In this document: positions 27,932 to 36,581 of the stretch, in pieces
Position numbering within the stretch: the stretch's first letter is position 1
Layout of the letters: each line of letters opens with the position of its first letter
Assembly: GCF_000725485.1 (NCBI RefSeq)
Contig: NZ_KL647031.1
Coordinates: forward strand, 698,171 to 762,170
Length of the DNA stretch: 64,000 bases
Source: Nonomuraea candida
GTDB taxonomy: Bacteria; Actinomycetota; Actinomycetes; Streptosporangiales; Streptosporangiaceae
Reading direction: 5' to 3'
Position numbers and translations under genes: made by a program
The notes under the pieces: model-generated
Told to the model about the DNA's origin: nothing
Database searches by the model: none
Seen by the model: only the letters and a program-made list of their open reading frames with translations

Positions 27932-28902
27932 CCACCGTCACGCAGGAAGCGGGGGCGCCCTTCGGGGCGGCCCCGCCCTCCGGGGACGCGGCGATCGTCA
28001 CCCGGGGGCTGACCAAGCGCTTCAAGGGCGGCCAGGTCGCGGTGGACGCCCTCGACCTGACCGTGCCGCGCGGCTCGGTGTTCGGCTTCCTCGGGCCCAA
28101 CGGCTCGGGCAAGACCACCACGATCCGGATGCTGCTGGGCCTGGTCGCGCCCACCGAGGGCGAGTACTCCGTGCTCGGGCTGCCGCTGGGCAGGGCCCTG
28201 CCGAAGGTGGGAGCGGTGGTCGAGGGGCCGGCCTTCTACCCGTACCTGTCGGGCGCGGCCAACCTGATGCGCTTCGACGCGGCCGACCCGACCGCGCGCC
28301 GGGCCACCGCCGCGCGGCGGATCGCCGACGCGCTGGAGCGGGTGGGCCTGTCGGCCGCCGCGGGCAAGCGCTACCGCAACTACTCGCTCGGCATGCGCCA
28401 GCGCCTGGCCATCGCCGCCGCCCTGCTGGGGCCGCGCGAGCTGCTCGTCCTGGACGAGCCGACCAACGGGCTCGACCCGCAGGGCACCCGCGAGGTGCGC
28501 GCGCTGGTCAAGGAGATCGCGGCGGACGGCACCACGGTGTTCGTCTCCTCCCACCTGCTGGCCGAGGTCGAGCAGATGTGCACGCACGCGGCGATCATGC
28601 GGACCGGCCGGCTCGTGGCGGAGGGCACCATCGCCTCGCTCAACGGCGGCGTGGTCACCCGGATCAGGGTGGAGACACCCGACCCGGCGGGGGCCGCGCG
28701 CGTGCTGACCGGGCTCGGCCTGGCCGACGTGCGGGCCGAGGGCCGCGAGGTCACGGCGGAGCTGGGCGGGCACGCGCCGGAGCGGATCAACGCGGCGCTG
28801 GTGGGCGAGGACGTGGCCGTGCGGGGGCTGGCCGTGGTGCGGCCGAGCCTGGAGGACGTGTTCGTGGGACTGACAGGGGAGGGCTTCGATGTCGACGGGT
28901 GA
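27928..28902 (+). CDS. ABC transporter ATP-binding protein
   Basis: The 324-residue product has Walker A GPNGSGKTTT, a signature LGMRQRLAIAAALL lacking the usual LSGGQ form, Walker B LLVLDEPTNGLD and switch His in VSSHLLAEVE. The SLGMRQR variant is typical of BcrA-like exporters for peptide antibiotics. A 90-residue C-terminal domain follows. It is coupled at both ends, four bases to the LolA-like gene and 14 bases to the permease gene. Likely an exporter subunit. Confidence 0.92.
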   Translation: MTTVTQEAGAPFGAAPPSGDAAIVTRGLTKRFKGGQVAVDALDLTVPRGSVFGFLGPNGSGKTTTIRMLLGLVAPTEGEYSVLGLPLGRALPKVGAVVEGPAFYPYLSGAANLMRFDAADPTARRATAARRIADALERVGLSAAAGKRYRNYSLGMRQRLAIAAALLGPRELLVLDEPTNGLDPQGTREVRALVKEIAADGTTVFVSSHLLAEVEQMCTHAAIMRTGRLVAEGTIASLNGGVVTRIRVETPDPAGAARVLTGLGLADVRAEGREVTAELGGHAPERINAALVGEDVAVRGLAVVRPSLEDVFVGLTGEGFDVDG

Positions 28903-29863
28903 CGGCGCGACGCCGGGGACGGCGACGCTGGGGCGGCGCACGCCCGGGCTGGTGCCGGTGACGGAGACGATGCGCACCTCCGAGCGCCGCGCGCCCGAGC
29001 CCCCGCCCGCCGCCGCGCCCGAGCCGCCCGAGCCGGCCGCGCGGGCGATGGGCGCGTTCTGGCGGCTGCTCGGCTCCGAGCTGGGCCTGACCTTCCGCCG
29101 CCCGCGCAACCTCGTCATGCTGGCCGTGCTGGCCATGGTGCCGGTCGTCGTCGGCGTCGCCCTGCGCGCCTTCGGCTCCGGCGACGACGACATGAGCGGG
29201 ATCGTCCAGGACGTGGCGGGCAACAGCCTCATGCTCACGTTCGTCTCGTTCTCGTTCCTGGTGCTGCTGCTCATGCCGGTGGCGGTGAGCGTGGTCGCGG
29301 GCGACTCCATCGCCGGCGAGGCCGGCGGCGGCACGCTGCGCTACCTGCTGGCCGCGCCCGCCGGCCGGACCAGGCTGCTGGCGGTCAAATACCTCAACGC
29401 GGCCGTCTACGCCTACGCGGTGACCGCCGTGGTCGCGCTGTCGGCGCTGGTGACGGGGCTGATCCTGTTCCCGGCCGGGGACGTGACGCTGCTGTCGGGG
29501 ACCACGATCTCGCTGGGGGACGGCCTGCTGCGCATCGCCGTCGCCGTCGCGTACGTGGGCGCCGGCATGGCGGCGCTGGCCGCGGTCGCGGTGGCGCTGT
29601 CGACGTTCACCGAGGTGCCGATCGGGGCCATCGCGGGCACCATGGTGCTGGTCATCGTCTGCCAGGTGCTGCGGGCCATCCCCGAGCTGGCCGTCATCAC
29701 GCCCTACCTGCTGCCGACCTGGTTCACGAACTTCGACGCGGTGCTGCGCGCGCCGATCGACATGGGGGCGCTGGGGGAGGGGCTGCTGGCGTTCGGGGCG
29801 TACATCGTGCTGTTCGGCTCGATCGCGTGGGCCCGGTTCTCCGGCAAGGACATCACCTCGTGA
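28889..29863 (+). CDS. ABC-2 type permease
   Basis: The 324-residue product has a 50-residue Pro/Glu-rich cytoplasmic N-terminus and about six membrane helices (from 70). The segment AGDSIAGEAGGGTLRYLLAAPAGRTRLLAVKY is the characteristic ABC-2 permease element of BcrB/NatB-like exporters. The start overlaps the ATPase gene by 14 bases. It is last in the three-gene operon, which ends at a strong hairpin at 29895-29943. Confidence 0.9.
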   Translation: MSTGDGATPGTATLGRRTPGLVPVTETMRTSERRAPEPPPAAAPEPPEPAARAMGAFWRLLGSELGLTFRRPRNLVMLAVLAMVPVVVGVALRAFGSGDDDMSGIVQDVAGNSLMLTFVSFSFLVLLLMPVAVSVVAGDSIAGEAGGGTLRYLLAAPAGRTRLLAVKYLNAAVYAYAVTAVVALSALVTGLILFPAGDVTLLSGTTISLGDGLLRIAVAVAYVGAGMAALAAVAVALSTFTEVPIGAIAGTMVLVIVCQVLRAIPELAVITPYLLPTWFTNFDAVLRAPIDMGALGEGLLAFGAYIVLFGSIAWARFSGKDITS

Positions 29864-29894
29864 CCGCCCCGGCGCCCCCGCGCGGTCCCCACGA

Positions 29895-29943
29895 GCCCCC
29901 GCGCGGTTCCCACGCCGCAGGCGTGCGGTGACCGCGCGGGGGC
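29895..29943. terminator. Bidirectional terminator, ABC operon / ycnI-like gene
   Basis: A 13-base perfect stem (29895-29907 with 29931-29943) encloses a second hairpin CACGCC-GCA-GGCGTG. It separates two convergent transcripts. Confidence 0.8.
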
Positions 29944-29958
29944 GTCGCGCGCGGCGGG

Positions 29959-30711
29959 TCAGGCCGACGGGCGGCGGCGCAGGCCGAGGAGGCCGATCAC
30001 GACGCCGATGACGCCGGCCGCCAGCCCGGCACCGCCGAGCAGGCGGGCCGTGCCGTCCGACGACGAGGCGGCGGCGGCCACCGGCGCGACCGACGGCGTG
30101 GCGGCGGCGGAAGCGGCGGCGGGCGCCGTGGCTGTGGGCGTGGCTGTGGGCGTGGCGGCGCCCTCCTCGGCGGCGGGGACCAGCTTGAGCAGCGGGGCGG
30201 GGTGCTCGGGCTCGGTGCCGTCGGGCTTGGGGGCCTCCGACCAGTCCACGACCTCGCCGCCGGAGTAGGTCTGCTTGGTCGGGAACATCAGCGAGTCCAC
30301 GTCCTTGGGCAGCTGCCCCATGGACACCTCGAACTCCTGGAACTCGCCGGGGTTGATCTTCCCGCCCTCCCAGACGACCTTGGTGACGGCCTCCTCCAGG
30401 TCGCCGTACTCGGTCTTGACCGGCGCGGGCAGCTTGCCCTCGGTGACCTTGACCTTCCAGCCGGGCACGGGCTTGACGGAGACGAAGGCCAGCGGGTGGT
30501 CGGTGGGGAAGGAGACCTCGACCTTGGTGGTCGAGGCGTTGTCGCGCTCGTTGGGCACCCGGAAGGCGACCTTGGTGAACCCGCCCTGCTCGGCGGTGCC
30601 GGGCTGGACGGTGACGTGGGCCAGCGCGGGCAGGGCCAGGGCGGCGGTCAGCGCGGTGGTGAGCGCGGTGGTGGCGGCGAGCACGGTCGCCGCACGGCGT
30701 ACGAAGGACAT
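29959..30711 (-). CDS. YcnI-like copper protein (DUF1775)
   Basis: The 250-residue product has a Sec signal peptide ending ALPALA, so that mature HVTV begins with the conserved His that binds copper in YcnI proteins; the partner Trp (VVWEGG / DWSE) is also present. Domain about residues 32-185, then an Ala/Thr/Pro linker and a C-terminal membrane anchor (GAGLAAGVIGVVIGLLGLRRR). It should be a cell-surface copper chaperone or sensor. A membrane protein gene lies 47 bases upstream on the same strand. The PCuAC and CopCD partners often found beside it are absent. Confidence 0.9.
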   Translation of the reverse strand: MSFVRRAATVLAATTALTTALTAALALPALAHVTVQPGTAEQGGFTKVAFRVPNERDNASTTKVEVSFPTDHPLAFVSVKPVPGWKVKVTEGKLPAPVKTEYGDLEEAVTKVVWEGGKINPGEFQEFEVSMGQLPKDVDSLMFPTKQTYSGGEVVDWSEAPKPDGTEPEHPAPLLKLVPAAEEGAATPTATPTATAPAAASAAATPSVAPVAAAASSSDGTARLLGGAGLAAGVIGVVIGLLGLRRRPSA

Positions 30712-30758
30712 GCGGGAACTCCACTTGGTGAACGGGGGACGAGAAGGGGTGCCAGAGG

Positions 30759-31310
30759 TCAGGCGGGAAGTGGAGGACCACGCCTGGCCACGCTGTGCCG
30801 GACGCCCGGCTGCAGCGGAACCACCCTGGTGAGCACGACCGGCGCGGCCGGCCGCGAGGCGGGCACGGCGGCGGGGACGAGCAGGACGAGCAGCCGGCGG
30901 CCGAGCCGGCGCAGCAGCGACCAGAGCGCCGCCTCGCCGCGCGACAACCACAGGCCGGTGATGACGGTGGCGGTGGAGTGCGTGAGCAGCATGCCGGCGT
31001 TGACCGCCAGGCCGCCCCGGGCGTGCGCGTGCACCAGGACGTAGGCGCCGCCCTCGCCCGCGAACAGCTCGTGCAGCCCGAGCTGCGCCGCCAGCAGCAT
31101 CATCGTGATCGTGCCCGCCGAGCGCTCCCTGCCGCACAGCGCGAGCCCCAGCAGCGCCACGCCCGCCAGCCCGAGCGCGGCGGCCGGCGGCGCGGGCGCC
31201 GCGCCGCCGCCGAGCACGTGGGCGAACGCGGCGAGGGTCACGCAGACGGCGGAGAAGGCGGCCGTCCGCGCGAGCCGGAGGGGAAGTCGCGCGCGCATGA
31301 GTGTGCCCAT
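30759..31310 (-). CDS. Integral membrane protein upstream of ycnI-like gene
   Basis: A 183-residue hydrophobic protein with about five helices. His-rich spots on loops (LHELF, VHAHARGG, LTHST) and the ycnI-like gene 47 bases downstream hint at copper handling. I do not recognise a named family. Starts at 31310 (MGTLMRAR) and 31298 (MRAR) are both possible; the reading frame is open to 31436 but the upstream part lacks hydrophobic character. Confidence 0.6.
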   Translation of the reverse strand: MGTLMRARLPLRLARTAAFSAVCVTLAAFAHVLGGGAAPAPPAAALGLAGVALLGLALCGRERSAGTITMMLLAAQLGLHELFAGEGGAYVLVHAHARGGLAVNAGMLLTHSTATVITGLWLSRGEAALWSLLRRLGRRLLVLLVPAAVPASRPAAPVVLTRVVPLQPGVRHSVARRGPPLPA

Positions 31311-31418
31311 GCTCTCACGGGGCAAGGACGTCAAGAGACCTCGTGTACCAAGCTGGGCAATGCCTGGGCCGAAAATGGCATTTGTCGCTAGGGTCGTGCC
31401 GATCACGTTGACATAGAG

Positions 31419-31898
31419 GTGAGAACGTTGCGGCACTTAGCTGGTTTCCTCATCGGGCTTGTCGTGACGGCGGCCGTGCTCGGCGGTGGCGGGTGGGCGG
31501 TGCAGCAGGCGGGCGCGAACGGCGCGGCCGCCCCCGGCGGGCAGAACCTGTGGATCGCGCTCGGCTCGATGGCCGCCGTCGGCCTGGTCGTCGGGCTCGT
31601 GCTGGCCGGCCGCGTCTCGCCCATGGCGACGTTCGTGCCGTCGCTGGTGCTGCTGGCCTGGACGGTCGTGTACGCACTCGACGCCGGCCGGGCGCTGTCC
31701 TTCGTCCCGACCGGCCCATCGCTGCACCGGATCGTCCTCGACGCCGGCTCCGGCAGCAGGACCATGCTCACGACCGGCGTGTTCGCCCTGCTCGGCGTGG
31801 CCCTGTTCATCCCCGTGCTGATGCCGTCCCGCTGGTCGCGCCGCGACGACGACCTGGACGAGGAGTACGAGACCGCGCCGGAGGGCAGCTACTACTGA
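31419..31898 (+). CDS. Four-helix membrane protein of unknown function
   Basis: The 159-residue product has four hydrophobic helices (about 8-28, 46-64, 68-88, 110-130) and an acidic C-terminal tail ending EGSYY. A TTG at 31428 with GAGGTGA six bases upstream is an alternative start to the GTG at 31419. It is divergent from the membrane protein at 30759. No named family recognised. Confidence 0.6.
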   Translation: MRTLRHLAGFLIGLVVTAAVLGGGGWAVQQAGANGAAAPGGQNLWIALGSMAAVGLVVGLVLAGRVSPMATFVPSLVLLAWTVVYALDAGRALSFVPTGPSLHRIVLDAGSGSRTMLTTGVFALLGVALFIPVLMPSRWSRRDDDLDEEYETAPEGSYY

Positions 31899-31959
31899 CC
31901 GGCCGCCCCGGGCGCCGCCATTGAGGCCCCGCTGTCGAGGCCCCGTTGCCGAGGCGCCG

Positions 31960-32709
31960 CTAGGGAGCGGAGCCGGCGGTGTAGAGGCGGGTCACCACGT
32001 CCTCGATCGACGACTGCTCCGGCGCGGTGGCCATCAGCTCCGGCAGGGTGCCGTCGAAGGCCAGCCGCCCGTGGTCGATCACCATCACCCGGCGGCACAG
32101 GCGCTCGATGTCGCCGAGATCGTGCGTGGTCAGCAGCACGGTCGTGCCCCGCTCGGCGTTCTGCCGGGCCAGGAAGTCCCTGATGCCGGCCTTGCTGACC
32201 ACGTCGAGCCCGATCGTCGGCTCGTCGAGGACCAGCACCTCGGGCGCGTGCAGCAGCGCCGCCGCCAGGTCGCCGCGCATGCGCTGGCCGAGGCTGAGCT
32301 GCCGCACCGGGGTGCGCAGGAATGGGCCCAGATCCAGGGTTTCGGTCAGCTCGGCGAGCCGGGCCCGGAACGCGGCCCGCTCCACGCGGTACAGGTGGCG
32401 GATCAGCTCGAAGCTGTCGGCGAGCGGCAGGTCCCACCACAGCGTCGTGCGCTGCCCGAACACCACCCCGATGCGCCGCGCCAGCGTGGTGCGCCGGCGC
32501 GACGGGTCCAGCCCGGCCACCCGGACCGTGCCCGAGGTGGGGGTCAGGATGCCGCACAACATCTTGATCGTGGTGGACTTGCCCGCGCCGTTGGGCCCGA
32601 GGTAGCCGACGAACTCGCCGGGCGCGACGGTGAACGACAGGTCGCGTACGGCGTGGACGACGTTTCTCTTCACCTTGAACGAGCGGCCCGCCCGGTCAAG
32701 CTCGATCAT
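31960..32709 (-). CDS. ABC transporter ATP-binding protein
   Basis: The 249-residue product has Walker A GPNGAGKSTT, signature LSLGQRMRGDLAAALL, Walker B VLVLDEPTIGLD and LTTHDLGDIE. The LSLGQRMR variant and the segment FGQRTTLWWDLPLADSF define the ABC class that works with two ABC-2 family permeases, as found here. It is last of three genes, three bases after the second permease. Substrate unknown. Confidence 0.92.
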   Translation of the reverse strand: MIELDRAGRSFKVKRNVVHAVRDLSFTVAPGEFVGYLGPNGAGKSTTIKMLCGILTPTSGTVRVAGLDPSRRRTTLARRIGVVFGQRTTLWWDLPLADSFELIRHLYRVERAAFRARLAELTETLDLGPFLRTPVRQLSLGQRMRGDLAAALLHAPEVLVLDEPTIGLDVVSKAGIRDFLARQNAERGTTVLLTTHDLGDIERLCRRVMVIDHGRLAFDGTLPELMATAPEQSSIEDVVTRLYTAGSAP

Positions 32710-32712
32710 CGC

Positions 32713-33501
32713 TCAACTCCCCGTGGATCGGTAGTGCCGGACGCCCTGTCGCCAGATCAGCGCGGCGAGCAGGGCCAGGACCAGCGCGGCGGCCGGTCCG
32801 AGGAAACGCGTGAAGCCGGGGGTGCCGAAGGGGTCGTCCCGGCCCAGGACGTACAGGCCGGGCTGCCAGTTGACGAAGGCCAGCGGCAGCACGTAGGTCA
32901 CGCCCCTGACCAGGTCGCGGGCGTAGACGCTGAGCGGGTACTGGGTGAGCTGGCTGCTGCCGTAGGTGAAGGCGTTGACCACCTCGGGCGCGTCGGTCAG
33001 CAGGAACTGGGCCGCGCCGGCGATCGTCCACAACGAGGCGAAGATGACGATCCCGGTGACCACCATGACGGGGATCATCCACGCCCGGTCCCAGCCGATG
33101 CCGAGCGCGGCGACCGCGTAGCCGAGCACGAGCGCGGCCTGGAGGATGCGGCCGATCCTGGTGGCCATGAAACGGTCGGCGGCCAGCTGGATCCACGGGC
33201 TGACCGGCCTGATCAGGAACGTGTCGAGCGTGCCGGCCTTGATGTGCTGGCTGGTGCGGTCGAGGTTGCTGACGAAGGTGTCGCAGATGGTGAAGGCCAG
33301 GCCGGACGCGCCGTACAGGAACAGCGCCTCGTCGCGGGAGAAGCCGGCCAGGCTGGTGGTGTTGGCGAAGATGACCAGGATCACGGCCACGTCGATCGCG
33401 GCGATGAGGAAGCCGAGCACGGTCATCAGCGCGAACGAGACGGGATAGGCGGCAGCGCTCCTGGTCCAGGTCCAGATCAACAGGAAATACGTGCTAACCA
33501 C
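32713..33501 (-). CDS. ABC-2 family permease, second subunit
   Basis: The 262-residue product has six membrane helices and the conserved TFVSNLDRTSQHIKAGTLDTFLIRPVSPW segment of this two-permease exporter class. The GTG start overlaps the stop of the first permease by eight bases. It is partner to the ATPase at 31960 and the permease at 33494. Confidence 0.9.
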   Translation of the reverse strand: MVSTYFLLIWTWTRSAAAYPVSFALMTVLGFLIAAIDVAVILVIFANTTSLAGFSRDEALFLYGASGLAFTICDTFVSNLDRTSQHIKAGTLDTFLIRPVSPWIQLAADRFMATRIGRILQAALVLGYAVAALGIGWDRAWMIPVMVVTGIVIFASLWTIAGAAQFLLTDAPEVVNAFTYGSSQLTQYPLSVYARDLVRGVTYVLPLAFVNWQPGLYVLGRDDPFGTPGFTRFLGPAAALVLALLAALIWRQGVRHYRSTGS

Positions 33502-34279
33502 CCTGGATCACCACCTTGTGGCGGATCGCGCGGGTGGCCAGCGCGCCGCACCCGAGCAGGACCGCGGCCCACGACGCCTGCAGGGCGAGGGTCGCGGCCA
33601 CCGGGGCCTTGCCGAGGTAGAGGTCGACGGGCGCCTGCACCATCGCGGCCCACGGCAGCGCCCTGGCCAGCTCGCCGAGCCAGCCGGGGAACAGGTGCAG
33701 CGGCACCATCATGCCGCTGAAGAACGTGGTCAGCACGAGCGACAGGGTGGCGACGCCGCGGTCGTCGAGCAGCCAGCAGACCGACAGCGCGATCAGGTAG
33801 CGCCAGCCGAAGCTGACGAGCAGCGCGATCGTGAACCCGGCCAGGAAGGCGAGCCACTGGCCGGGACCGTCGGGGAAGGAGAGGTCGAACAGGGCCGCGC
33901 CGAGCAGCATGGGCGGCACGCCGCGCACCAGGAACAGGTAGGCGGCCCGGCCGGTGTCCTCGGAGAGCGTCCAGAGCTGCAGCGAGGCCGGGCGCACCAG
34001 GTCGAGCGCGATGTCGCCGCTGCGGATGCGCTCGGGCAGGCTCAGGCCGACGCCGAAGAGCTGCATCGGCCCGATGAACGCCTGGGTGACGAAGCAGAAG
34101 GTGACGGCGTCGCTGATGTCGTAGCCGGCCAGGCCGGGGCGGGCCTGCCACAGGGCGATCAGGACGTAGGCGCGCAGGATGCCGAAGACGCTGTTGGTGA
34201 ACGCGCCGGCGAGCGCGGCCCAGACGTAGGTGGCGTGTTTGCGGAAGCCGTACCGGACGAGCCGGGCGTAGAGCGGTAT
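33494..34279 (-). CDS. ABC-2 family permease, first subunit, with apparent ATA start
   Basis: Homology-like content begins well before the first standard start. Residues encoded from 34279 read IPLYARLVRYGFRKHATYVW, matching the N-terminus expected for this permease class (about 260 residues, six helices, then ERIRSGDIALDLVRPA). A good GGAGG (34289-34293) sits nine bases before an ATA codon where an ATG would be expected. The first in-frame ATG, at 34066, would delete 71 residues and two helices. No ATG, GTG or TTG lies between. So the gene uses ATA, is disabled, or carries a sequencing error at one base. Confidence 0.65.
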   Translation of the reverse strand: MPLYARLVRYGFRKHATYVWAALAGAFTNSVFGILRAYVLIALWQARPGLAGYDISDAVTFCFVTQAFIGPMQLFGVGLSLPERIRSGDIALDLVRPASLQLWTLSEDTGRAAYLFLVRGVPPMLLGAALFDLSFPDGPGQWLAFLAGFTIALLVSFGWRYLIALSVCWLLDDRGVATLSLVLTTFFSGMMVPLHLFPGWLGELARALPWAAMVQAPVDLYLGKAPVAATLALQASWAAVLLGCGALATRAIRHKVVIQGG

Positions 34280-34449
34280 GGTTTTGCACCTCCAGGGTGT
34301 GAGGCCACGGTGACGGACCGTGTCCGGGCCCGAGCGCGGGCCTGCCGGTGGGAAACACGGAATTATCCGCTGGCCGCCCGGTGATCCGCAACGGGATTTG
34401 CGGCGTGCACGGCCGTACCGGTCCGGGGTTCACGGGGCCGAAATGGCTC

Positions 34450-34471
34450 GGTAAGAGATGAGATACTTACC
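34450..34471. promoter_or_regulatory. Inverted repeat upstream of esterase gene
   Basis: GGTAAG-N10-CTTACC lies 51 bases before the esterase start in an AT-richer patch that probably holds its promoter. No regulator gene adjoins. Confidence 0.35.
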
Positions 34472-34521
34472 CGCCGGTAGGACGATGTTGAAAGGGGAAG
34501 AATTAGCCCTGGAGGGGCGAT

Positions 34522-35496
34522 ATGCGGATCGATAGCGACATAGTTCCGGAATATCCCTTGAGCTGGCAGGCCCGTGCGCTCACCGGCCTCATGCGCGGCA
34601 CCGTCAAGCCGGTGTCCTCCGTGCTGATGCGTCACCGGCTGGCCCTGGTCGGCGCGGCCCGGCTGGGGGAGATCGCGCGGGTGGGGGCGCCGTACCCCGG
34701 GCACGTGGCGATCGCGCCGGCCGGCTTCTCCGCCTGCGGCGGTGAGTGGGTGCGCGGAGCGGAGGGGCTCGACGAGGGCAAGGTCGTGCTCTACTTCCAC
34801 GGCGGCGGCTATTTCTCGTGCTCGCCGCGTACGCACCGGTCCATCACCTGGCGCCTGTCGGTGACGGCCGGGCGGCCGGTCCTGGCGCTGGACTACCGGC
34901 AGGGGCCGGTGCACACGCTGGCCGACTCGCTGGCCGACGCGCTGGACGCCTACGCCTGCCTGCTGCGGCGCGGGTACGCGCCCGGGGACGTCATCATGGC
35001 GGGCGACTCCGCCGGCGGCCATCTGACCCTGGCGACCCTGCTGGCCCTGCGCGACCGCGGCCTGCCGCTGCCCGCGGCGGCGATCTGCCTGTCGCCCTGG
35101 GCCGACCTGACCGACGCGCCGCGCCGGGCCAACCGCCGGCAGGACCCGCTGCTGCCGGCCGGCCGGGTGCGCTGGCTGGCCCGCCGGTGGACCTCCGGTC
35201 TCGACCCGCGCGACCCGCTCGTCTCGCCGGTGCACGGGGACTTCACGGGGCTGCCGCCGCTGATGATCGTGACCGGGTCGACGGAGGTGCTGCGGGACGA
35301 GGGCCGCCGGGTGGCGGAGCGCGCGCGGCAGGCCGGGGTGCCGGTCCGGTACGAGGAATGGCCCCGCATGCCGCACGTCTTCCCGATCCTGGCCGACGTG
35401 CTGCCCGAGGCGCGGCTGGCCTTCCGGCACATCTCCCAGTTCCTGCGGGCGGTAGGGGAATTGCCGGAATCGCTGGAGGATTCGGCGGCGGCGTGA
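34522..35496 (+). CDS. Alpha/beta-hydrolase, hormone-sensitive-lipase family esterase
   Basis: The 324-residue product has the oxyanion motif FHGGGYFSC (about residues 93-101), the nucleophile elbow GDSAGG, and the late DE / PH(VF) acid and His positions (STEVLRDEGRR, RMPHVFPI). This is the esterase family IV pattern, acting on short acyl esters. No signal peptide. The ATG is preceded by CTGGAGGGGCG. Natural substrate unknown. Confidence 0.9.
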   Translation: MRIDSDIVPEYPLSWQARALTGLMRGTVKPVSSVLMRHRLALVGAARLGEIARVGAPYPGHVAIAPAGFSACGGEWVRGAEGLDEGKVVLYFHGGGYFSCSPRTHRSITWRLSVTAGRPVLALDYRQGPVHTLADSLADALDAYACLLRRGYAPGDVIMAGDSAGGHLTLATLLALRDRGLPLPAAAICLSPWADLTDAPRRANRRQDPLLPAGRVRWLARRWTSGLDPRDPLVSPVHGDFTGLPPLMIVTGSTEVLRDEGRRVAERARQAGVPVRYEEWPRMPHVFPILADVLPEARLAFRHISQFLRAVGELPESLEDSAAA

Positions 35497-35549
35497 TTTG
35501 CCCGCCCGGTTGAGGGCACATTGGCATACGCTCATTTGAGGGGGCAGTG

Positions 35550-35568
35550 TAAGGTTAGGTATACCTAA
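35550..35568. promoter_or_regulatory. IdeR/DmdR-type iron box
   Basis: TAAGGTTAGGTATACCTAA fits 17 of 19 consensus positions and contains the perfect palindrome TTAGGTATACCTAA. It lies 20 bases before the siderophore-interacting protein gene, overlapping the expected promoter. Confidence 0.9.
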
Positions 35569-35588
35569 CTTATTTCAGGGGGCCGTCC

Positions 35589-36425
35589 ATGGCTGACAAG
35601 CGTATTGATCATCACCGGGGTGTCGTCCAGCGCACCGAGCGCCTCTCGCGCCACATGGTCCGCGTCGTCGTCGGCGGCGACGGCCTGGCGGACTTCGCCA
35701 CCACCGGGCTCACCGACCATTATGTGAAGCTGGTCTTTCCGTACGAAGGCGTCGAATACCCGCAGCCGTTCAGCGTGAAGAGTTGCCGTGAGACCATGCC
35801 CCGCGAGGTGTGGCCGAGATTGCGCACCTACACCGTGCGAGCCTGGGACCCCGACTCCCGCGAGCTCACGCTCGACTTCGTGGTCCACGGTGACGAGGGG
35901 CTGGCCGGGCCCTGGGCCGAGCGCGCCAGGCCGGGCGACGAGCTGATCATGCTGGGCCCCGGCGGCGGCTACGCGCCCGATCCCGAGGCCGGCTGGCACC
36001 TGCTGGTGGGCGACGAGAGCGCGCTGCCGGCCATCGCCGCCTCGATGGAGGCGCTGCCCGAGGGCGCCCTGGCCCACGTGCTGATCGAGGTGGACGGCCC
36101 CGAGGACGAGCAGAAGCTCGGCACGGCCGCCGACGCCCGCGTCACCTGGGTCTACCGGGGCGACCGCCCGGTGGGCGAGCGGCTCGTGGCGGCGGTGCGC
36201 GCGCTGGACTTCCCCGACGGTGACGTGCACGCGTTCGTGCACGGCGAGGCCGGGTTCGTCAAGGAGCTGCGCCGCCACCTGCGCCTGGAGCGGGGCATCG
36301 GCCTGGACCGGCTGTCGATCTCCGGCTACTGGCGCGCCGGGGTGGACGACGAAACGTGGCGCGAGGTCAAGAGCGACTGGAACCGGCAGGTCGAGGCCGA
36401 GGAGCAGGCGGCGATCGCCTCCTGA
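35589..36425 (+). CDS. Siderophore-interacting protein (ferric-siderophore reductase)
   Basis: The 278-residue product is a SIP/ViuB-family flavoprotein that reduces ferric siderophores in the cytoplasm with NAD(P)H. The FAD region (RTYTVRAWDPDSRELTLDFVVHGDEGLAGPWA, about 80-112) and the ISGYWRAGVDDETWR C-terminus are family hallmarks. The iron box upstream indicates IdeR/DmdR repression. No siderophore biosynthesis or transport genes adjoin within the window. Confidence 0.94.
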   Translation: MADKRIDHHRGVVQRTERLSRHMVRVVVGGDGLADFATTGLTDHYVKLVFPYEGVEYPQPFSVKSCRETMPREVWPRLRTYTVRAWDPDSRELTLDFVVHGDEGLAGPWAERARPGDELIMLGPGGGYAPDPEAGWHLLVGDESALPAIAASMEALPEGALAHVLIEVDGPEDEQKLGTAADARVTWVYRGDRPVGERLVAAVRALDFPDGDVHAFVHGEAGFVKELRRHLRLERGIGLDRLSISGYWRAGVDDETWREVKSDWNRQVEAEEQAAIAS

Positions 36426-36481
36426 GGCCCGCCCTCCCCGTACCCGCCGCCCCGGCGGGCGCCCCAGCAGGCGCGCAGAAT

Positions 36482-36518
36482 GGGGCCGCGCCGGTGCTGG
36501 GGGAACCGGCGCGGCCCC
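36482..36518. terminator. Bidirectional terminator, SIP gene / aceA
   Basis: GGGGCCGCGCCGG pairs with CCGGCGCGGCCCC (13 bases, perfect) across an 11-base loop between the two convergent genes. Confidence 0.85.
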
Positions 36519-36581
36519 GTCGCCGGGGAACCTTCCCATACCCTGGAGGTGGCCGGCGAGCCTGTGCGGAGCGGCGGCGCG

